DNA from: Hyphomicrobiales bacterium
Lineage (GTDB): Bacteria; Pseudomonadota; Alphaproteobacteria; Rhizobiales; Rhizobiaceae
Assembly (NCBI GenBank): GCA_900466475.1
Contig: UBMI01000007.1
Coordinates: 18,569 to 82,568 of the forward strand
Direction of reading: 5' to 3'
Length of the DNA stretch: 64,000 nucleotides
Position numbers and translations under genes: made by a program. This document shows positions 26,753 to 36,492 of this stretch, piece by piece. Within the stretch, counting starts at the first letter, position 1. Each line of letters starts with the position of its first letter. The notes below the pieces were generated by a model. The model was not told the origin of the DNA. It saw only the letters and a list, made by a program, of their open reading frames with translations, and searched no databases.

Positions 26753-27877
26753 ATGAGCGGGAACAACCCCATGAAAGTCGGCATTGTCGGTGCCGGGAAT
26801 ATTAGCGCCACCTATGTCGCGACGCTGCATATGTTCGATTTCATTCGCGTGAAATCGATCTACGACCTCTACCAGGAGCCGGCGCGCAAGCTTGCCGAAC
26901 AGTTCGGGGTGCAGTCGGTGTCGCTCGATTCAATGCTTGCCGACCCCGAGATCGGCCTCATTATCAACCTCACCACCCCGACCGCGCATTATTCCATCAG
27001 CAAGAAGGCGCTGCTTGCCGGCAAACACGTATACTCCGAAAAGCCGCTCGGGGTTTCGATGGAGGAAGCCGAGGAATTGATGGCGCTCGCTCGTGCCGGC
27101 GATCTGCGGCTTGGCTGCGCACCCGATACGTTTCTGGGCGGCGGCCATCAGCTGACGCGCCGCCTCTACGACGAAGGCCGCATCGGCACGGCGATTTCCG
27201 CAACCGCCATGCTGCTTCTGCCGGGTCACGAGCATTGGCATCCCAATCCGGCATTCTTCTACGGTCGTGGTGGTGGGCCGATGCTCGATGTCGGCCCCTA
27301 TTATGTCACCAATCTGATCGCCCTTCTCGGACCGGTTCGCGAAGTCTTCGGCGCTGCCAAAGTCACCCGAATAGAGCGAACCGTGAAGACGCAGCCACGT
27401 TTCGGCGAGACGATCAAGGTATTGACGCCGACGCACCTGACCGGCGTCATGGAGTTCCATAGCGGCGCGACAGTGACGATCGCCACGAGCTTTGACGTCA
27501 TCAAGCACAAGCATAACCAGATCGAGATCTATGGTTCCAAGGGCTCGATGGTAACGCCGGACCCAAACAACTTCACGGGCAAGGTCGAGATCTTCACCGA
27601 AGGCGATGAGGCCTGGGAGGAGGTGGCAGTCGATCATCCCTACGTCGAAGGCGTTCCTGGCCATCTCGGCCTGAGAGGACTTGGTGCAGCCGAGATGGTG
27701 GATTCACTGCGCTCCGGCAGGCCGCACCGCGTCTCGTCGGAACTCGCTTTTCATGCCCTTGAGGTGATGACCGCCTTTGAACGATCTGCACAGTCCAAAC
27801 GGCCGGTCGCCATCCGCAGCAGTTGCGGTCGTCCGGATCCGATTGCAAAGCATCTGAAGGAAGGCAGTTTCATTTAG
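26753..27877 (+). CDS. Gfo/Idh/MocA-family sugar dehydrogenase
   Basis: A 374-residue NAD(P)-dependent oxidoreductase. The Rossmann motif is VGIVGAGNIS near the N-terminus; the family signature YSEKPLGVSMEEAE contains the catalytic Lys (EKP). The C-terminal domain has GGGPMLDVGPYYV. TGAGGAA lies seven bases before the ATG. It is the second gene of the LacI-controlled unit. The substrate is probably an inositol, sugar or sugar derivative handled with the TIM-barrel enzyme. Confidence 0.87.
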   Translation: MSGNNPMKVGIVGAGNISATYVATLHMFDFIRVKSIYDLYQEPARKLAEQFGVQSVSLDSMLADPEIGLIINLTTPTAHYSISKKALLAGKHVYSEKPLGVSMEEAEELMALARAGDLRLGCAPDTFLGGGHQLTRRLYDEGRIGTAISATAMLLLPGHEHWHPNPAFFYGRGGGPMLDVGPYYVTNLIALLGPVREVFGAAKVTRIERTVKTQPRFGETIKVLTPTHLTGVMEFHSGATVTIATSFDVIKHKHNQIEIYGSKGSMVTPDPNNFTGKVEIFTEGDEAWEEVAVDHPYVEGVPGHLGLRGLGAAEMVDSLRSGRPHRVSSELAFHALEVMTAFERSAQSKRPVAIRSSCGRPDPIAKHLKEGSFI

Positions 27878-27898
27878 AACTCTCTCCCGCCGGCCGGG

Positions 27899-27916
27899 CG
27901 ATGCGAGAATGCATCG
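27899..27916. terminator. Possible shared hairpin between converging genes
   Basis: CGATGC / GCATCG with a 6-base loop, inside a larger imperfect stem bounded by CTCTCC and GGAGAG. It sits between the converging dehydrogenase and IclR genes. There is no T-run. Confidence 0.3.
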
Positions 27917-27952
27917 TCCGTCGAGGAGAGGAGAGTTCAGACGGCTGGATGT

Positions 27953-28825
27953 CTATCGCTGCTTCGGCCTTGTTGCCGTCTTCTGATTTGCGCGCTTTGG
28001 CGCTGGCTTCTCGTCGGCCAGTTCTTCCGAAGCCATGTGAGGCGTTGCCGAGCGGATGTCGTTGGTGATTGATTGTGCTGCCGCGATCACCGCCTGTCTG
28101 ATGTCCGCTATGCGCTTTTCGTCGACGCCTGTGACGAAGGGAACGCTGACGGCTGCAATGACCGTATCCTGATGATCCCGGACGGGGGCTGCGATCGCGT
28201 GAACGCCGGACATCTGCTCCCCCATGTCCCGCGCCCAGTTCTGCTTCCGGATCAGCGCAAGCTCGTCAAGCATCTGTCTGGGGTCCGTAATCGTCTGGCT
28301 GGTGAAGCGCTCGAGCTTGGTCAGGCGACGCTCAATATCCTCCTGCAGTGAAAAGGCGAGCAGGATCTTGCCGGCTGCGCCCGCATGAAACGGCAGGCGC
28401 TGGCCGGCCGTCGCCGACAGAGCATATTGGCCATGCCCCTGCGCCGAGGCGACGACCAGAATATTGTCGCCGGATGGTACCGTCAGCTTGCTGCCTTCAC
28501 CCAGGAGTTCCGAGATCTTGTTCAGATGCGGCTGCGCGATCGCCAAAAGATCGTAGCTCGCAACGGTCGGGGCGACATGGGCAGCAAGAGTGAGCAGACG
28601 CCGCCCGAGCGTATAGCTTCCCGCCGGTGAACGGTGCACGAAATCGTAGGCGCTCAGCGTGTTCAGCATGCGGTAGACTGTGGTGCGCGACAGCTTCACG
28701 GCCTTCACAACGTCGCGGATCGTAGCGCCTTCCGGCGTGCGCTCCAGGAGCGCAAACACCTCCACCATCTGCTCGATGACGGGGATGCGATATTTCTGCG
28801 CGGCGTCTTCGCTAATGTCGGTCAT
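27953..28825 (-). CDS. IclR-family transcriptional regulator
   Basis: A 290-residue regulator with an N-terminal winged helix (IRDVVKAVKLSRTTVYRMLN) and a C-terminal IclR effector domain (LPFHAGAAGKILLAF, SGVHAIAAPVRD). ATG 28825 has CAGGA six bases upstream and gives the normal family length; the longer frame to 28921 adds unrelated residues. It is divergent from the VOC pair. The palindrome in the shared region and its twin before the sugar importer suggest that it controls both. Confidence 0.88.
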   Translation of the reverse strand: MTDISEDAAQKYRIPVIEQMVEVFALLERTPEGATIRDVVKAVKLSRTTVYRMLNTLSAYDFVHRSPAGSYTLGRRLLTLAAHVAPTVASYDLLAIAQPHLNKISELLGEGSKLTVPSGDNILVVASAQGHGQYALSATAGQRLPFHAGAAGKILLAFSLQEDIERRLTKLERFTSQTITDPRQMLDELALIRKQNWARDMGEQMSGVHAIAAPVRDHQDTVIAAVSVPFVTGVDEKRIADIRQAVIAAAQSITNDIRSATPHMASEELADEKPAPKRANQKTATRPKQR

Positions 28826-28944
28826 GAAAATCCTGCCAGGCCCGTCGGGGCAATGCTTAGCCTTCCATAAGCAATGCGTGGAGTTCACGCAATCGCGGCT
28901 CCTTTCGATTGACTCCGACACCTGAATGCCGATAAATTCTTAAA

Positions 28945-28962
28945 TGAACTTATATCAGTTCA
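28945..28962. promoter_or_regulatory. Candidate IclR operator, TGAAC-N8-GTTCA
   Basis: TGAACTTATATCAGTTCA: 6-base perfect arms (TGAACT/AGTTCA) in the divergent region between the IclR gene and the first VOC gene. The same TGAAC-N8-GTTCA layout occurs at 34267-34284, before the sugar importer operon. Confidence 0.65.
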
Positions 28963-29082
28963 AATAAGAAACGTCACGTCGATTTATCCTCGGCACGACG
29001 TTCCGAGAAATGCCGGATCAGGAGGTTCGGCAGGTGGCTGCGCCAGCGTGCGCTGTGAAACGGAAATACGGAGGAGGATGCA

Positions 29083-29517
29083 ATGAAAAGTGTGAAATCG
29101 ATCGGACATGTGGCCGTCAGTGTGAAGAACATCGACAGCTCGCTCGACTTCTATGTCAACAAGCTGGGCTTCGACGAAATGTTCCGGCTCGAGCGTGACG
29201 GCCGCCTGTGGATCGTCTACCTCAGGATCACCGACACGCAGTTCATCGAATTGTTTCCGGAAGGTGTTGGCGACGGCGCACCGCCATTTGCCAATGTCGG
29301 CTATAACCATCTGTGCCTGGAAGTCGAAAACATCGACGAGGCGATCGCCGACATCACCAGCCGTGGCGTTGTGTTGACGGCCGAAAAGAAGCTCGGCGTC
29401 GACAACAACTACCAGGCCTGGATCGCCGATCCCGAGGGCAACCGCATCGAACTGATGCAGCTTGGCGCAGACGCCATGCAGACGGCCGCTATTCGCCGCA
29501 TCAACGGACGGGCCTGA
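29083..29517 (+). CDS. VOC-family (glyoxalase-like) protein
   Basis: A 144-residue vicinal-oxygen-chelate protein. The four metal-ligand positions appear in the usual places: GHVAV (His), FIELFPE (Glu), YNHLCLEV (His) and NRIELMQ (Glu). The fold supports isomerases, lyases and dioxygenases. GGAGGA lies just before the ATG. It is followed three bases later by a paralogue. The IclR operator candidate is upstream, and the sugar importer converges on the pair. Confidence 0.85.
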   Translation: MKSVKSIGHVAVSVKNIDSSLDFYVNKLGFDEMFRLERDGRLWIVYLRITDTQFIELFPEGVGDGAPPFANVGYNHLCLEVENIDEAIADITSRGVVLTAEKKLGVDNNYQAWIADPEGNRIELMQLGADAMQTAAIRRINGRA

Positions 29518-29520
29518 GCC

Positions 29521-29964
29521 ATGGACCTTTTCAAGCATCTCGGCCATATCGCCTTGCGCGTCAACGACCTCGACAAGTCGCTGGCCTTTTACCAGAAGCT
29601 CGGCTTTCGCGAGATGACGCGTCTGCTGAACGATCAGGGCGAAGCGTGGATCGTGTATCTGCGCATCAACGACGATCAGTATTTGGAGCTTTTCCCAAAG
29701 GGCGTAAGGCGGCCGGATACCGCCCCTGACACTATCGGCATCTTCCATATCTGCCTCACCGTCGAAAATATCGACAAGACGTTCGAAGAGCTTGCAAAAG
29801 TCGGTATTCAGCCCAGCCAGCCAAGGCCGACCAAAATCGGTATCGATGGCAATCGCGGTGCCTGGATCGAGGATCCCGATGGCACGCAGATCGAGGTCAT
29901 GGAAATGGCGCCTGATTGCATTCAGCTGCAGGCCATCAAGAGGCTGCATGCTGAATCAGTCTAG
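29521..29964 (+). CDS. VOC-family (glyoxalase-like) protein, tandem paralogue
   Basis: A 147-residue protein clearly related to the preceding one: GHIAL, WIVYLRIND, YLELFPKG, FHICLTVENID and TQIEVMEM. The metal ligands are kept. The pair looks like a tandem duplication, perhaps working as a heterodimer or on two successive substrates. A strong terminator follows at 30001. Confidence 0.83.
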   Translation: MDLFKHLGHIALRVNDLDKSLAFYQKLGFREMTRLLNDQGEAWIVYLRINDDQYLELFPKGVRRPDTAPDTIGIFHICLTVENIDKTFEELAKVGIQPSQPRPTKIGIDGNRGAWIEDPDGTQIEVMEMAPDCIQLQAIKRLHAESV

Positions 29965-30000
29965 ATGGACTGTATTGCCTTAACGGTAAGGATTTAAGAG

Positions 30001-30031
30001 AACCCGGCAGTCACCTGCCGGGTTCTTTCCT
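30001..30031. terminator. Hairpin terminator between converging operons
   Basis: AACCCGGCAG - TCAC - CTGCCGGGTT, a perfect 10-bp stem with a 4-base loop followed by CTTTCCTCT. It lies between the stop of the second VOC gene and the stop of the binding-protein gene. The symmetric stem suggests it may serve both strands, although the T-tract is better on the plus strand. Confidence 0.75.
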
Positions 30032-30040
30032 CTGTCGATC

Positions 30041-31288
30041 TCAGAAAATCTGGTCGTAGGCGTCCTGCATCGCCTGAACGAACTCGTCATCCGTCCGCTT
30101 CGGATCGCTCCAGTATTTATCGGCTTCCTGCCAGATGGTGCGATACCAGTCGGCGTCGGCCATATTGAAGGGGTTGGAAACCTGCTTCGTCGGATCTTTC
30201 AGCGTTTCCAGAACGAGCTTGTTGCAGGCATCGAGGTTCGTCGTATCGGCGTCGGTACGAACGGGGCTTGCACCCTTCTTCAGCACGAAATCGGCATTGA
30301 GCTTCGGATCGACATCGAGCTTGGCAAAGTCTTCCTGTGCTTTTGCGGTATCGGCATTGTTGGTGTTGAGGAAGCCCCATGAATCGACGGTGACGACGAC
30401 AGCCTTGGTTCCCGGAATGTTGATGCAGTCGAAATCCTCGCCGAGCTTCTTCTGCGCGGCCATGAACTCGCCCTTCATCCAGTCACCATGGATCTGCAGC
30501 AGGGCCTTTCCGGTGATGACCAGATTGGTCGTGTCGTTCCATTGGCGATTGGGTGAGCCCGGATCCGTGTGGTCGGCAATCTGGCGGAAGCGCTTAAGAG
30601 CGGCCCGCATCTCCGGCGTATCGATCACGGTGCGGTCGGGCTTCTCACCGTAGAAGCGATTGTAGATATCGGGGCCCTCTTCCGAGGCGATCAATGCCTG
30701 CAGCAGATAAGCCTTCTGGAACTGGTCGCCGCCCTGGGCTATCGGGATGTAGCCGGCGGCCTTGACCTTGTCGAAGGCTGCAAAGAGGTCGTCGAGCGAC
30801 TTCCAGGATTTCGGGTCGACGCCGGCCGCTTCGGCAACATGTTTGTTGTAGTAGACCATGCCGTCGATATGCACCGTTGCGGGAGCCTTCATGATCTCGC
30901 CGTCGACAGTGATGTTCTTGAGAACCGAGGGCGGGAAGTTCTTCGTTGCGCCGATGCTGTCGAACAGCTTGGTGAGCGGCACGCCGAGGCCCTGCTTGTT
31001 CAGATCCCGATAGATGCCGGGATCGGAGTTCATGAAGATCGCAGGCGGATTGCCGCCGGTAATCATGTTCATCAGGCTTACGTTAGCCCCGGAGTCATGG
31101 GCAATGGACAGATCTTTCCACTGGTGGCCGTCCTTGGCCCACGCCTCCCTGAGAACGGTGAGCGCCGCGATCTCGGAGGGTTTGGACCAGGTGTGATAGA
31201 CGACGACTTCATCTGCCCAGGCACTTGCAGCAAGAGTGGTCGCGGCAAGCAACAGCGTTAGTCGTTTCAGCGATTTCCATTTTGTCAT
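30041..31288 (-). CDS. Sugar ABC importer solute-binding protein (family 1)
   Basis: A 415-residue periplasmic binding protein with a clear Sec signal (TLLLAATTLAASAWA). The mature protein opens with DEVVVYHTWSKPSEIAAL and has MNMITGGNPPAIF and QIHGDWMKGE, a pattern like GtsA-type glucose/mannose binding proteins. GGGAGGAA lies seven bases before the ATG. It is the last gene of the permease-permease-ATPase-receptor operon starting at 34203. The sugar identity is inferred only loosely. Confidence 0.85.
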   Translation of the reverse strand: MTKWKSLKRLTLLLAATTLAASAWADEVVVYHTWSKPSEIAALTVLREAWAKDGHQWKDLSIAHDSGANVSLMNMITGGNPPAIFMNSDPGIYRDLNKQGLGVPLTKLFDSIGATKNFPPSVLKNITVDGEIMKAPATVHIDGMVYYNKHVAEAAGVDPKSWKSLDDLFAAFDKVKAAGYIPIAQGGDQFQKAYLLQALIASEEGPDIYNRFYGEKPDRTVIDTPEMRAALKRFRQIADHTDPGSPNRQWNDTTNLVITGKALLQIHGDWMKGEFMAAQKKLGEDFDCINIPGTKAVVVTVDSWGFLNTNNADTAKAQEDFAKLDVDPKLNADFVLKKGASPVRTDADTTNLDACNKLVLETLKDPTKQVSNPFNMADADWYRTIWQEADKYWSDPKRTDDEFVQAMQDAYDQIF

Positions 31289-31314
31289 GCATCATTCCTC
31301 CCTTTTAGATCTGA

Positions 31315-32418
<1,104 letters not shown>

Positions 32419-32422
32419 GCCT

Positions 32423-33331
32423 CTATCCCTTGATGGCGCCGGCAGTGATGCCCTGCACGAAGAACCTGCCGAGAACGAAGTAGATGACGAGCGGCGGCAG
32501 CGCGGTGAGCAGTGCCGAAGCCATATCGACCGCATAGTTCTTGGCGCCTGTCGTCGTGACGGTGATGTTGTTGAGTACGACCGTCATCGGTTGCGTGTCC
32601 TGCGCACCGAATGTCAGGCCGACCAGGAAGTCGTTCCAGATGCCTGTTATCATCAGGATCAGCACGACGATCATGATATTGCCCGACATCGGCAGGACGA
32701 TCTCGAAGAAAATCCGCCAGAAGGAGCCGGAATCGATCATCGCGGCGGCAATGATCTGCGGCGGCATTCCCTTGAAATAATTGCGGAAAATCAATGTGAG
32801 GAAAGGCATTGATAACACGCTGTGAATGACGGCTATGCCGAATGTCGTGCCGTAGATATGCAGCGCACCGGTGATCTTGATCAGCGGATACATGATGATC
32901 TGGAACGGCACGAAGGCGCAGATGAAAAGCACGAACAGGAAGCCGTTCGCCCATTTGACGTTCCAGAGTGCAAGACCGTAACCGGTAATGATCGACAGCG
33001 AGATCGTCAGGACCAGGCTGGGAGTCAGAATATAGAGCGAATTGACAAAGCCGATGCGCACGCCGTTGCAGTTCATGCCCGAACAGGCCTGCATCCAGGC
33101 ATAGGACCATGCATCGGTCGTCCAGGGCGAGGGCAGGGAGAATATCTGTCCCTCGCGGATCTGATCCATCGTCTTGAAGGACGTGACGACGATGACATAG
33201 AGCGGCACCGCAAAGAAGGCGGCCGCCATCAAAAGGAACAGGAAGATCACCACCCGGCTCGGCCGGATCAGCGGACGCCGGCGCACCCTGGTCTCGCGGC
33301 CGGATTGCGATGCGGCTGATATCGCCGTCAT
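32423..33331 (-). CDS. Sugar ABC importer permease (MalG type)
   Basis: A 302-residue permease. It starts with MTAISAASQSG, then VVIFLFLLMAAAFFAVPLYV, and carries the EAA loop region (IIAAAMIDSGSFWRIFFEI) and the usual tail FVQGITAGAIKG. The start overlaps the other permease's stop by four bases (ATGA), and GGAGGGAGG precedes it. Confidence 0.88.
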   Translation of the reverse strand: MTAISAASQSGRETRVRRRPLIRPSRVVIFLFLLMAAAFFAVPLYVIVVTSFKTMDQIREGQIFSLPSPWTTDAWSYAWMQACSGMNCNGVRIGFVNSLYILTPSLVLTISLSIITGYGLALWNVKWANGFLFVLFICAFVPFQIIMYPLIKITGALHIYGTTFGIAVIHSVLSMPFLTLIFRNYFKGMPPQIIAAAMIDSGSFWRIFFEIVLPMSGNIMIVVLILMITGIWNDFLVGLTFGAQDTQPMTVVLNNITVTTTGAKNYAVDMASALLTALPPLVIYFVLGRFFVQGITAGAIKG

Positions 33332-34203
33332 GCCTCCCTCCTTTGCCTGATGGCGGTAATGATGACGAGCGGCAGGAACAGAATGAGCGTCGTCAAGAGC
33401 ATGACGGTGGCACCCGCGGACGCAAAACCGAGGTTCTGCTTCTGCCAATAGGCATCGATGACGAAATAGGCGGGCATGACCGAGGCGCCGCCCGGTCCAC
33501 CATTGGTCATGGCGACGATGATGTCATAGGCCTTCACCACGCCGATGCAGAGCAGGATGATGCAGGTCAGGAAGGTGAGCTTCATCATGGGAATGATGAC
33601 CTCGATGTAGAGCCGCCAGAAGGGCACGCCATCGAGGCGCGCGGCCTGCCAGATCTCGGTATTGATCGACTTCAGACCTGCGAGCATGAGCGCCATGAAG
33701 AAGCCGGTCGATTGCCAGACCGCCGCCAGAATAACGCCGAACATGACGGTGTCCTGACTTGCAAGCCAGTTGAAGGAGGCGCTCTCCCAGCCCATCGAGT
33801 GCAGCACATTCTCTACGCCGAGGCCCGGATTGAAGAGCCAGCGCCAGACGAGGCCGGTGACGATCAGCGAGACGGCGAGGGGATAGAGAAAGACGGTGCG
33901 GAAGACGCCCTCGCCATGCACTTCCTTGTCGATCAGCGCTGCCAGGATGAAACCTGTAACGATCGACAGCAGGCTACCCACAGCAAAGATGACGAGGTTC
34001 TGCAGCGACAGAATCCAGGACGGATCGTGAAACAGCCGCCAGTACTGCTTCCAGCCGACCAATTCATAGTCGGGAAAGCGTCTGGACGCCGTGAAGGAGA
34101 GATAGACGGTCCAGCCTATCGCCCCAACGAAAAAGACAAGCGTCAACAGTGCCGCGGGCGCAACGGCCAGATGCGGGGTGACGCGGCTCCATCGGATTCC
34201 CAT
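33328..34203 (-). CDS. Sugar ABC importer permease (MalF type)
   Basis: A 291-residue permease with about six membrane segments (LAVAPAALLTLVFFVGAIGW first) and the EAA loop (EIWQAARLDGVPFWRLYIEV). GAGGAGG precedes the ATG. It is the first gene of the importer operon. The TGAAC-N8-GTTCA palindrome begins 64 bases upstream of its start codon. Confidence 0.88.
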   Translation of the reverse strand: MGIRWSRVTPHLAVAPAALLTLVFFVGAIGWTVYLSFTASRRFPDYELVGWKQYWRLFHDPSWILSLQNLVIFAVGSLLSIVTGFILAALIDKEVHGEGVFRTVFLYPLAVSLIVTGLVWRWLFNPGLGVENVLHSMGWESASFNWLASQDTVMFGVILAAVWQSTGFFMALMLAGLKSINTEIWQAARLDGVPFWRLYIEVIIPMMKLTFLTCIILLCIGVVKAYDIIVAMTNGGPGGASVMPAYFVIDAYWQKQNLGFASAGATVMLLTTLILFLPLVIITAIRQRREA

Positions 34204-34266
34204 GAGCCTCCTCCTCAGGTCTTCAGCGCTCTGCTCCTCCAGATCGCTGCGCTCCTGTTTCTTATA

Positions 34267-34284
34267 TGAACAACATCTAGTTCA
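34267..34284. promoter_or_regulatory. Candidate IclR operator, TATGAAC-N8-GTTCATA
   Basis: Arms of seven bases, extending the TGAAC-N8-GTTCA layout found at 28945-28962. It is upstream of the importer operon and would place it in the same IclR regulon as the VOC pair. Confidence 0.65.
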
Positions 34285-34396
34285 TAATAGATCAACTATA
34301 GGAATCAAATAATCGCGATGTCAAATGACAATTGGCTGCGGCCGCAGCTGTTGCTCGCGCTGAAGTTGGATCGAGTGGCGATCTTCGGATCGTCGA

Positions 34397-34733
34397 TCAT
34401 TCGAAGAATGCACAATAGTCCTCCCCGAGATCCCGTCTCGCCTGTTCGGGCAGAAGACCGATACCTATGCCTGGCCGGTCGATCACATCGACAAAACCAT
34501 CCTCGACGATCGTCTGCGGCAACCCTCCGGATCGCCGGTCCTATATTCGAAGGCGATGATGTCATGGGGCAGGGTGGCGCGGACGTGAATAGTGCCTTGA
34601 GGCCGAGCGAACCATTCGCCGTGCCATGGGCGCCATCACGATCGAAAGCAGATTGGCATATTCGGCAATCCATTTGAGCTCGGCGATGCCGCCCAGATCG
34701 ACCGAGTCAACACCGTTCGGCGAGCAGTCATGG
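34397..34733 (-). pseudogene. Remnant of an enolase-superfamily (mandelate racemase/MLE) gene, C-terminal part
   Basis: Reading the minus strand, family-like pieces occur in order but in different frames. GVDSVDLGGIAELKWIAEYA is at about 34713-34654, HGTANGSLGL and LPHDIIAFEY come next, and finally TIVEDGFVDVIDRPGIGIGL with LLPEQARRDLGEDYCAFFE runs to a stop at 34397-34399. Such enzymes dehydrate or racemise sugar acids. At least two frameshifts and the loss of the N-terminal two-thirds show it is dead. It lies just upstream of a sugar importer operon, so it may be part of an older sugar-acid pathway. Confidence 0.7.
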
Positions 34734-34828
34734 CGGACTCCATGGTGATGGCTCTACCAATCGCTCTCCTGTTTTTCTTCTTCCAGAACCTTTTCGTCGA
34801 CGGGCTGACGTCAGGTGCGACAAAAGGC
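34730..34828 (+). pseudogene. C-terminal fragment of a CUT1 sugar permease
   Basis: The plus-strand reading MVMALPIALLFFFFQNLF then VDGLTSGATKG is the standard C-terminal tail of MalG-type permeases, which normally ends at KG. Here the expected stop at 34829-34831 reads TGG, and no permease sequence precedes the fragment. It is opposite in orientation to, and distinct from, the intact permease at 32423-33331, so it comes from another transporter. Confidence 0.65.
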
Positions 34829-34856
34829 TGGATTGGCCTTCCGGTCAGTGTAGGGA

Positions 34857-35450
34857 CTACGCGCGCTCGACAGGTTCTGCTTCGACCGAAAGCGCTTCGC
34901 CAATGGCGTAGAAATGGCCACCCGCAACGTGATGCAGACTGCGCCATTCAGGGCCGGCTGTTTCAAAGTGCCAGTGACCGTCGCGAAACACACGATCATC
35001 CGCCCATGCCGCCGTTACGTCGCCGATAAACAGGTCGTAAGCATCCTGGATATGAGGCTCGTCGATCAACCTGCAGGAGAGCCAGGCCGAGCAGCCTTTC
35101 ACGAAGGGCAGGTCCTGGCCCGGCACATCGAAAATCGATACCCCCGACTTCTGCAGCTTGTCTCGCTCCTCAAACAGGCTGCGGTTTCCGACCTCATGCG
35201 TCAGCTGGAGCTGCGCAACCGTCGGCACCTGTATGACGAAACGTCCGCTCGCCTCGATCAGTGTTCGCGTCTGGGCAAGCTTGTCGACCACCACGGTCAG
35301 CTTCGGTGGATCGATATCGAGCGCGCAGCACCATGCGGCAGCCATGACGTTGTCAATGCCGCCGTGGCGGGCCGATACCAGGATCGTTGGTCCGTAGTTG
35401 ATCAGGCGAAAAGCCTTTTTGAGTTCAACAGCCTTCATATGTTCGTTCAT
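34857..35450 (-). CDS. Flavin reductase-like FMN-binding protein
   Basis: A 197-residue flavin-reductase-domain protein. Characteristic segments are FRLINYGPTILVSAR, NVMAAAWCCALDIDPPKL and FVIQVPTVAQL, followed by the FYAIGEAL end. Members bind FMN and either supply reduced flavin to monooxygenases or act on their own. ATG 35450 starts the family-like region; ATG 35438 is an alternative. It stands alone, but a flavin hydroxylase is encoded at 49064. Confidence 0.8.
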   Translation of the reverse strand: MNEHMKAVELKKAFRLINYGPTILVSARHGGIDNVMAAAWCCALDIDPPKLTVVVDKLAQTRTLIEASGRFVIQVPTVAQLQLTHEVGNRSLFEERDKLQKSGVSIFDVPGQDLPFVKGCSAWLSCRLIDEPHIQDAYDLFIGDVTAAWADDRVFRDGHWHFETAGPEWRSLHHVAGGHFYAIGEALSVEAEPVERA

Positions 35451-35832
35451 TGGAAGTCCACGGTGAATTGCGGTTCCTGACATTTCTCCAAGTCTTACGA
35501 TGGAGCGAGACGCTGCGAAAGGACGCAATTCTGCGAGCGCCCCCTCCACGGGTATCGGTAAGGTGAAGGTCTAGTCCGAGTGTTTGGATACCATATGCCG
35601 CGACCAGGAGCACAATCGCGGTAGCCGCCCGGATCTAGAGCGACATCTGCCGCATCAACGGGCCGGCTGTCCAGGTGCAGATGCAATTGCCATGGCGACG
35701 ACCATCGAAGAGCTCACCAGCATCACCTGTTCTGAAGCACCTGGGAATCGCCGCGTGACTAGAGGAGCCTTGCCCTCTCGCACCTTTATATCAGCAGGGT
35801 ATCGAATCCTCACAACCCGGTCGCAGGAGCTC
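35451..35832. other. Gene-free stretch
   Basis: About 380 bases between the flavin reductase start and the stop of the next minus-strand gene. I see no coding pattern, terminator or repeat. It must include the reductase promoter. Confidence 0.4.
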
Positions 35833-36138
35833 TCAGATCCCTGACCCGTCGAGTTGCTGGGCGTCGTCGCCTTCCCAGGGTGAGGGCATGGAGGTGATGC
35901 CGGAATTGGCCGAGGGCATCGGCATCCAGCACTTCAATTCAGGCTCGGCATATTCGACGAGCCGGCCGGGCGAGGAATCGGAAGCACGCCAGCCTTCTGC
36001 ACCGAACTGATCGCCATTCGACCAATAAGCAAGGTCAACTTCTGCCGGCCCCTGTTCGGACGGGCGGATCGTAACGAGTATCCGACTGCCGTCTTTCGGC
36101 GCGGTTGTCATCTGGCGCCAGCGGTGTGGCTCATCCAT
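35833..36138 (-). CDS. Hypothetical protein, DUF551-like layout
   Basis: A 101-residue soluble protein. It opens with WRQMTTAPKDGSRILVTI and ends with a region containing ELKCWMPMP; a start of this kind with a C-terminal W-M-P-x-P resembles short phage-linked DUF551-type proteins, but the match is by eye only. A strong AGGAGG lies nine bases before the ATG. It stands alone. No function is assigned. Confidence 0.65.
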   Translation of the reverse strand: MDEPHRWRQMTTAPKDGSRILVTIRPSEQGPAEVDLAYWSNGDQFGAEGWRASDSSPGRLVEYAEPELKCWMPMPSANSGITSMPSPWEGDDAQQLDGSGI

Positions 36139-36492
36139 AATTTTTCCTCCTGCCTTGCCGCAGACTCAGAGTGTCGCCTCGCCGTTGGAAACGGTCAACT
36201 CACACCTTTGCAGAAATCATGCTGAGAGTTCTGGCCACTCGACCGCTAGGGCATCAGCAAATCCCCAAAACTGCGCGGCTCGTCATTGCTACTCGGAAGA
36301 GGAGCGGGCCGGGGCAAGGCGGTCAGCATGTTCAGCAGAACAAGCGGCGAATTGGGGACTGAGCCATTCCCCCGACGGATTGTGACGCTCTGCCGGTTGA
36401 ATGCCCGCATCACGGCTGAGAGGTCCGGCAGTCCGATCAATCGGTCCGCGATTGTGTTGCTTTCATTGAAAGAAGGGCGTCATGTCCAGTGC
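36139..36492. other. Gene-free stretch with a weak relic-like frame
   Basis: About 350 bases between the 101-residue protein and the GFA gene. One plus-strand frame contains GPGQGGQHVQQNK near 36307-36345, like the GGQ motif of release-factor domains. The frame is interrupted and no full domain can be built. I treat it as non-coding. Confidence 0.35.

Noticed and set aside
35770..35850. T-arm-like bases (GGTATCGAATCCTC) that could be a tRNA 3' end or attachment site.
   Set aside because: No acceptor stem, anticodon arm or CCA can be built around it.
36171..36440. Release-factor-like GGQ motif (GPGQGGQHVQQN) in a plus-strand frame.
   Set aside because: The frame stops after the motif and the continuation in another frame is only vaguely similar. 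No ribosome site is seen. Chance match is as likely as a relic.
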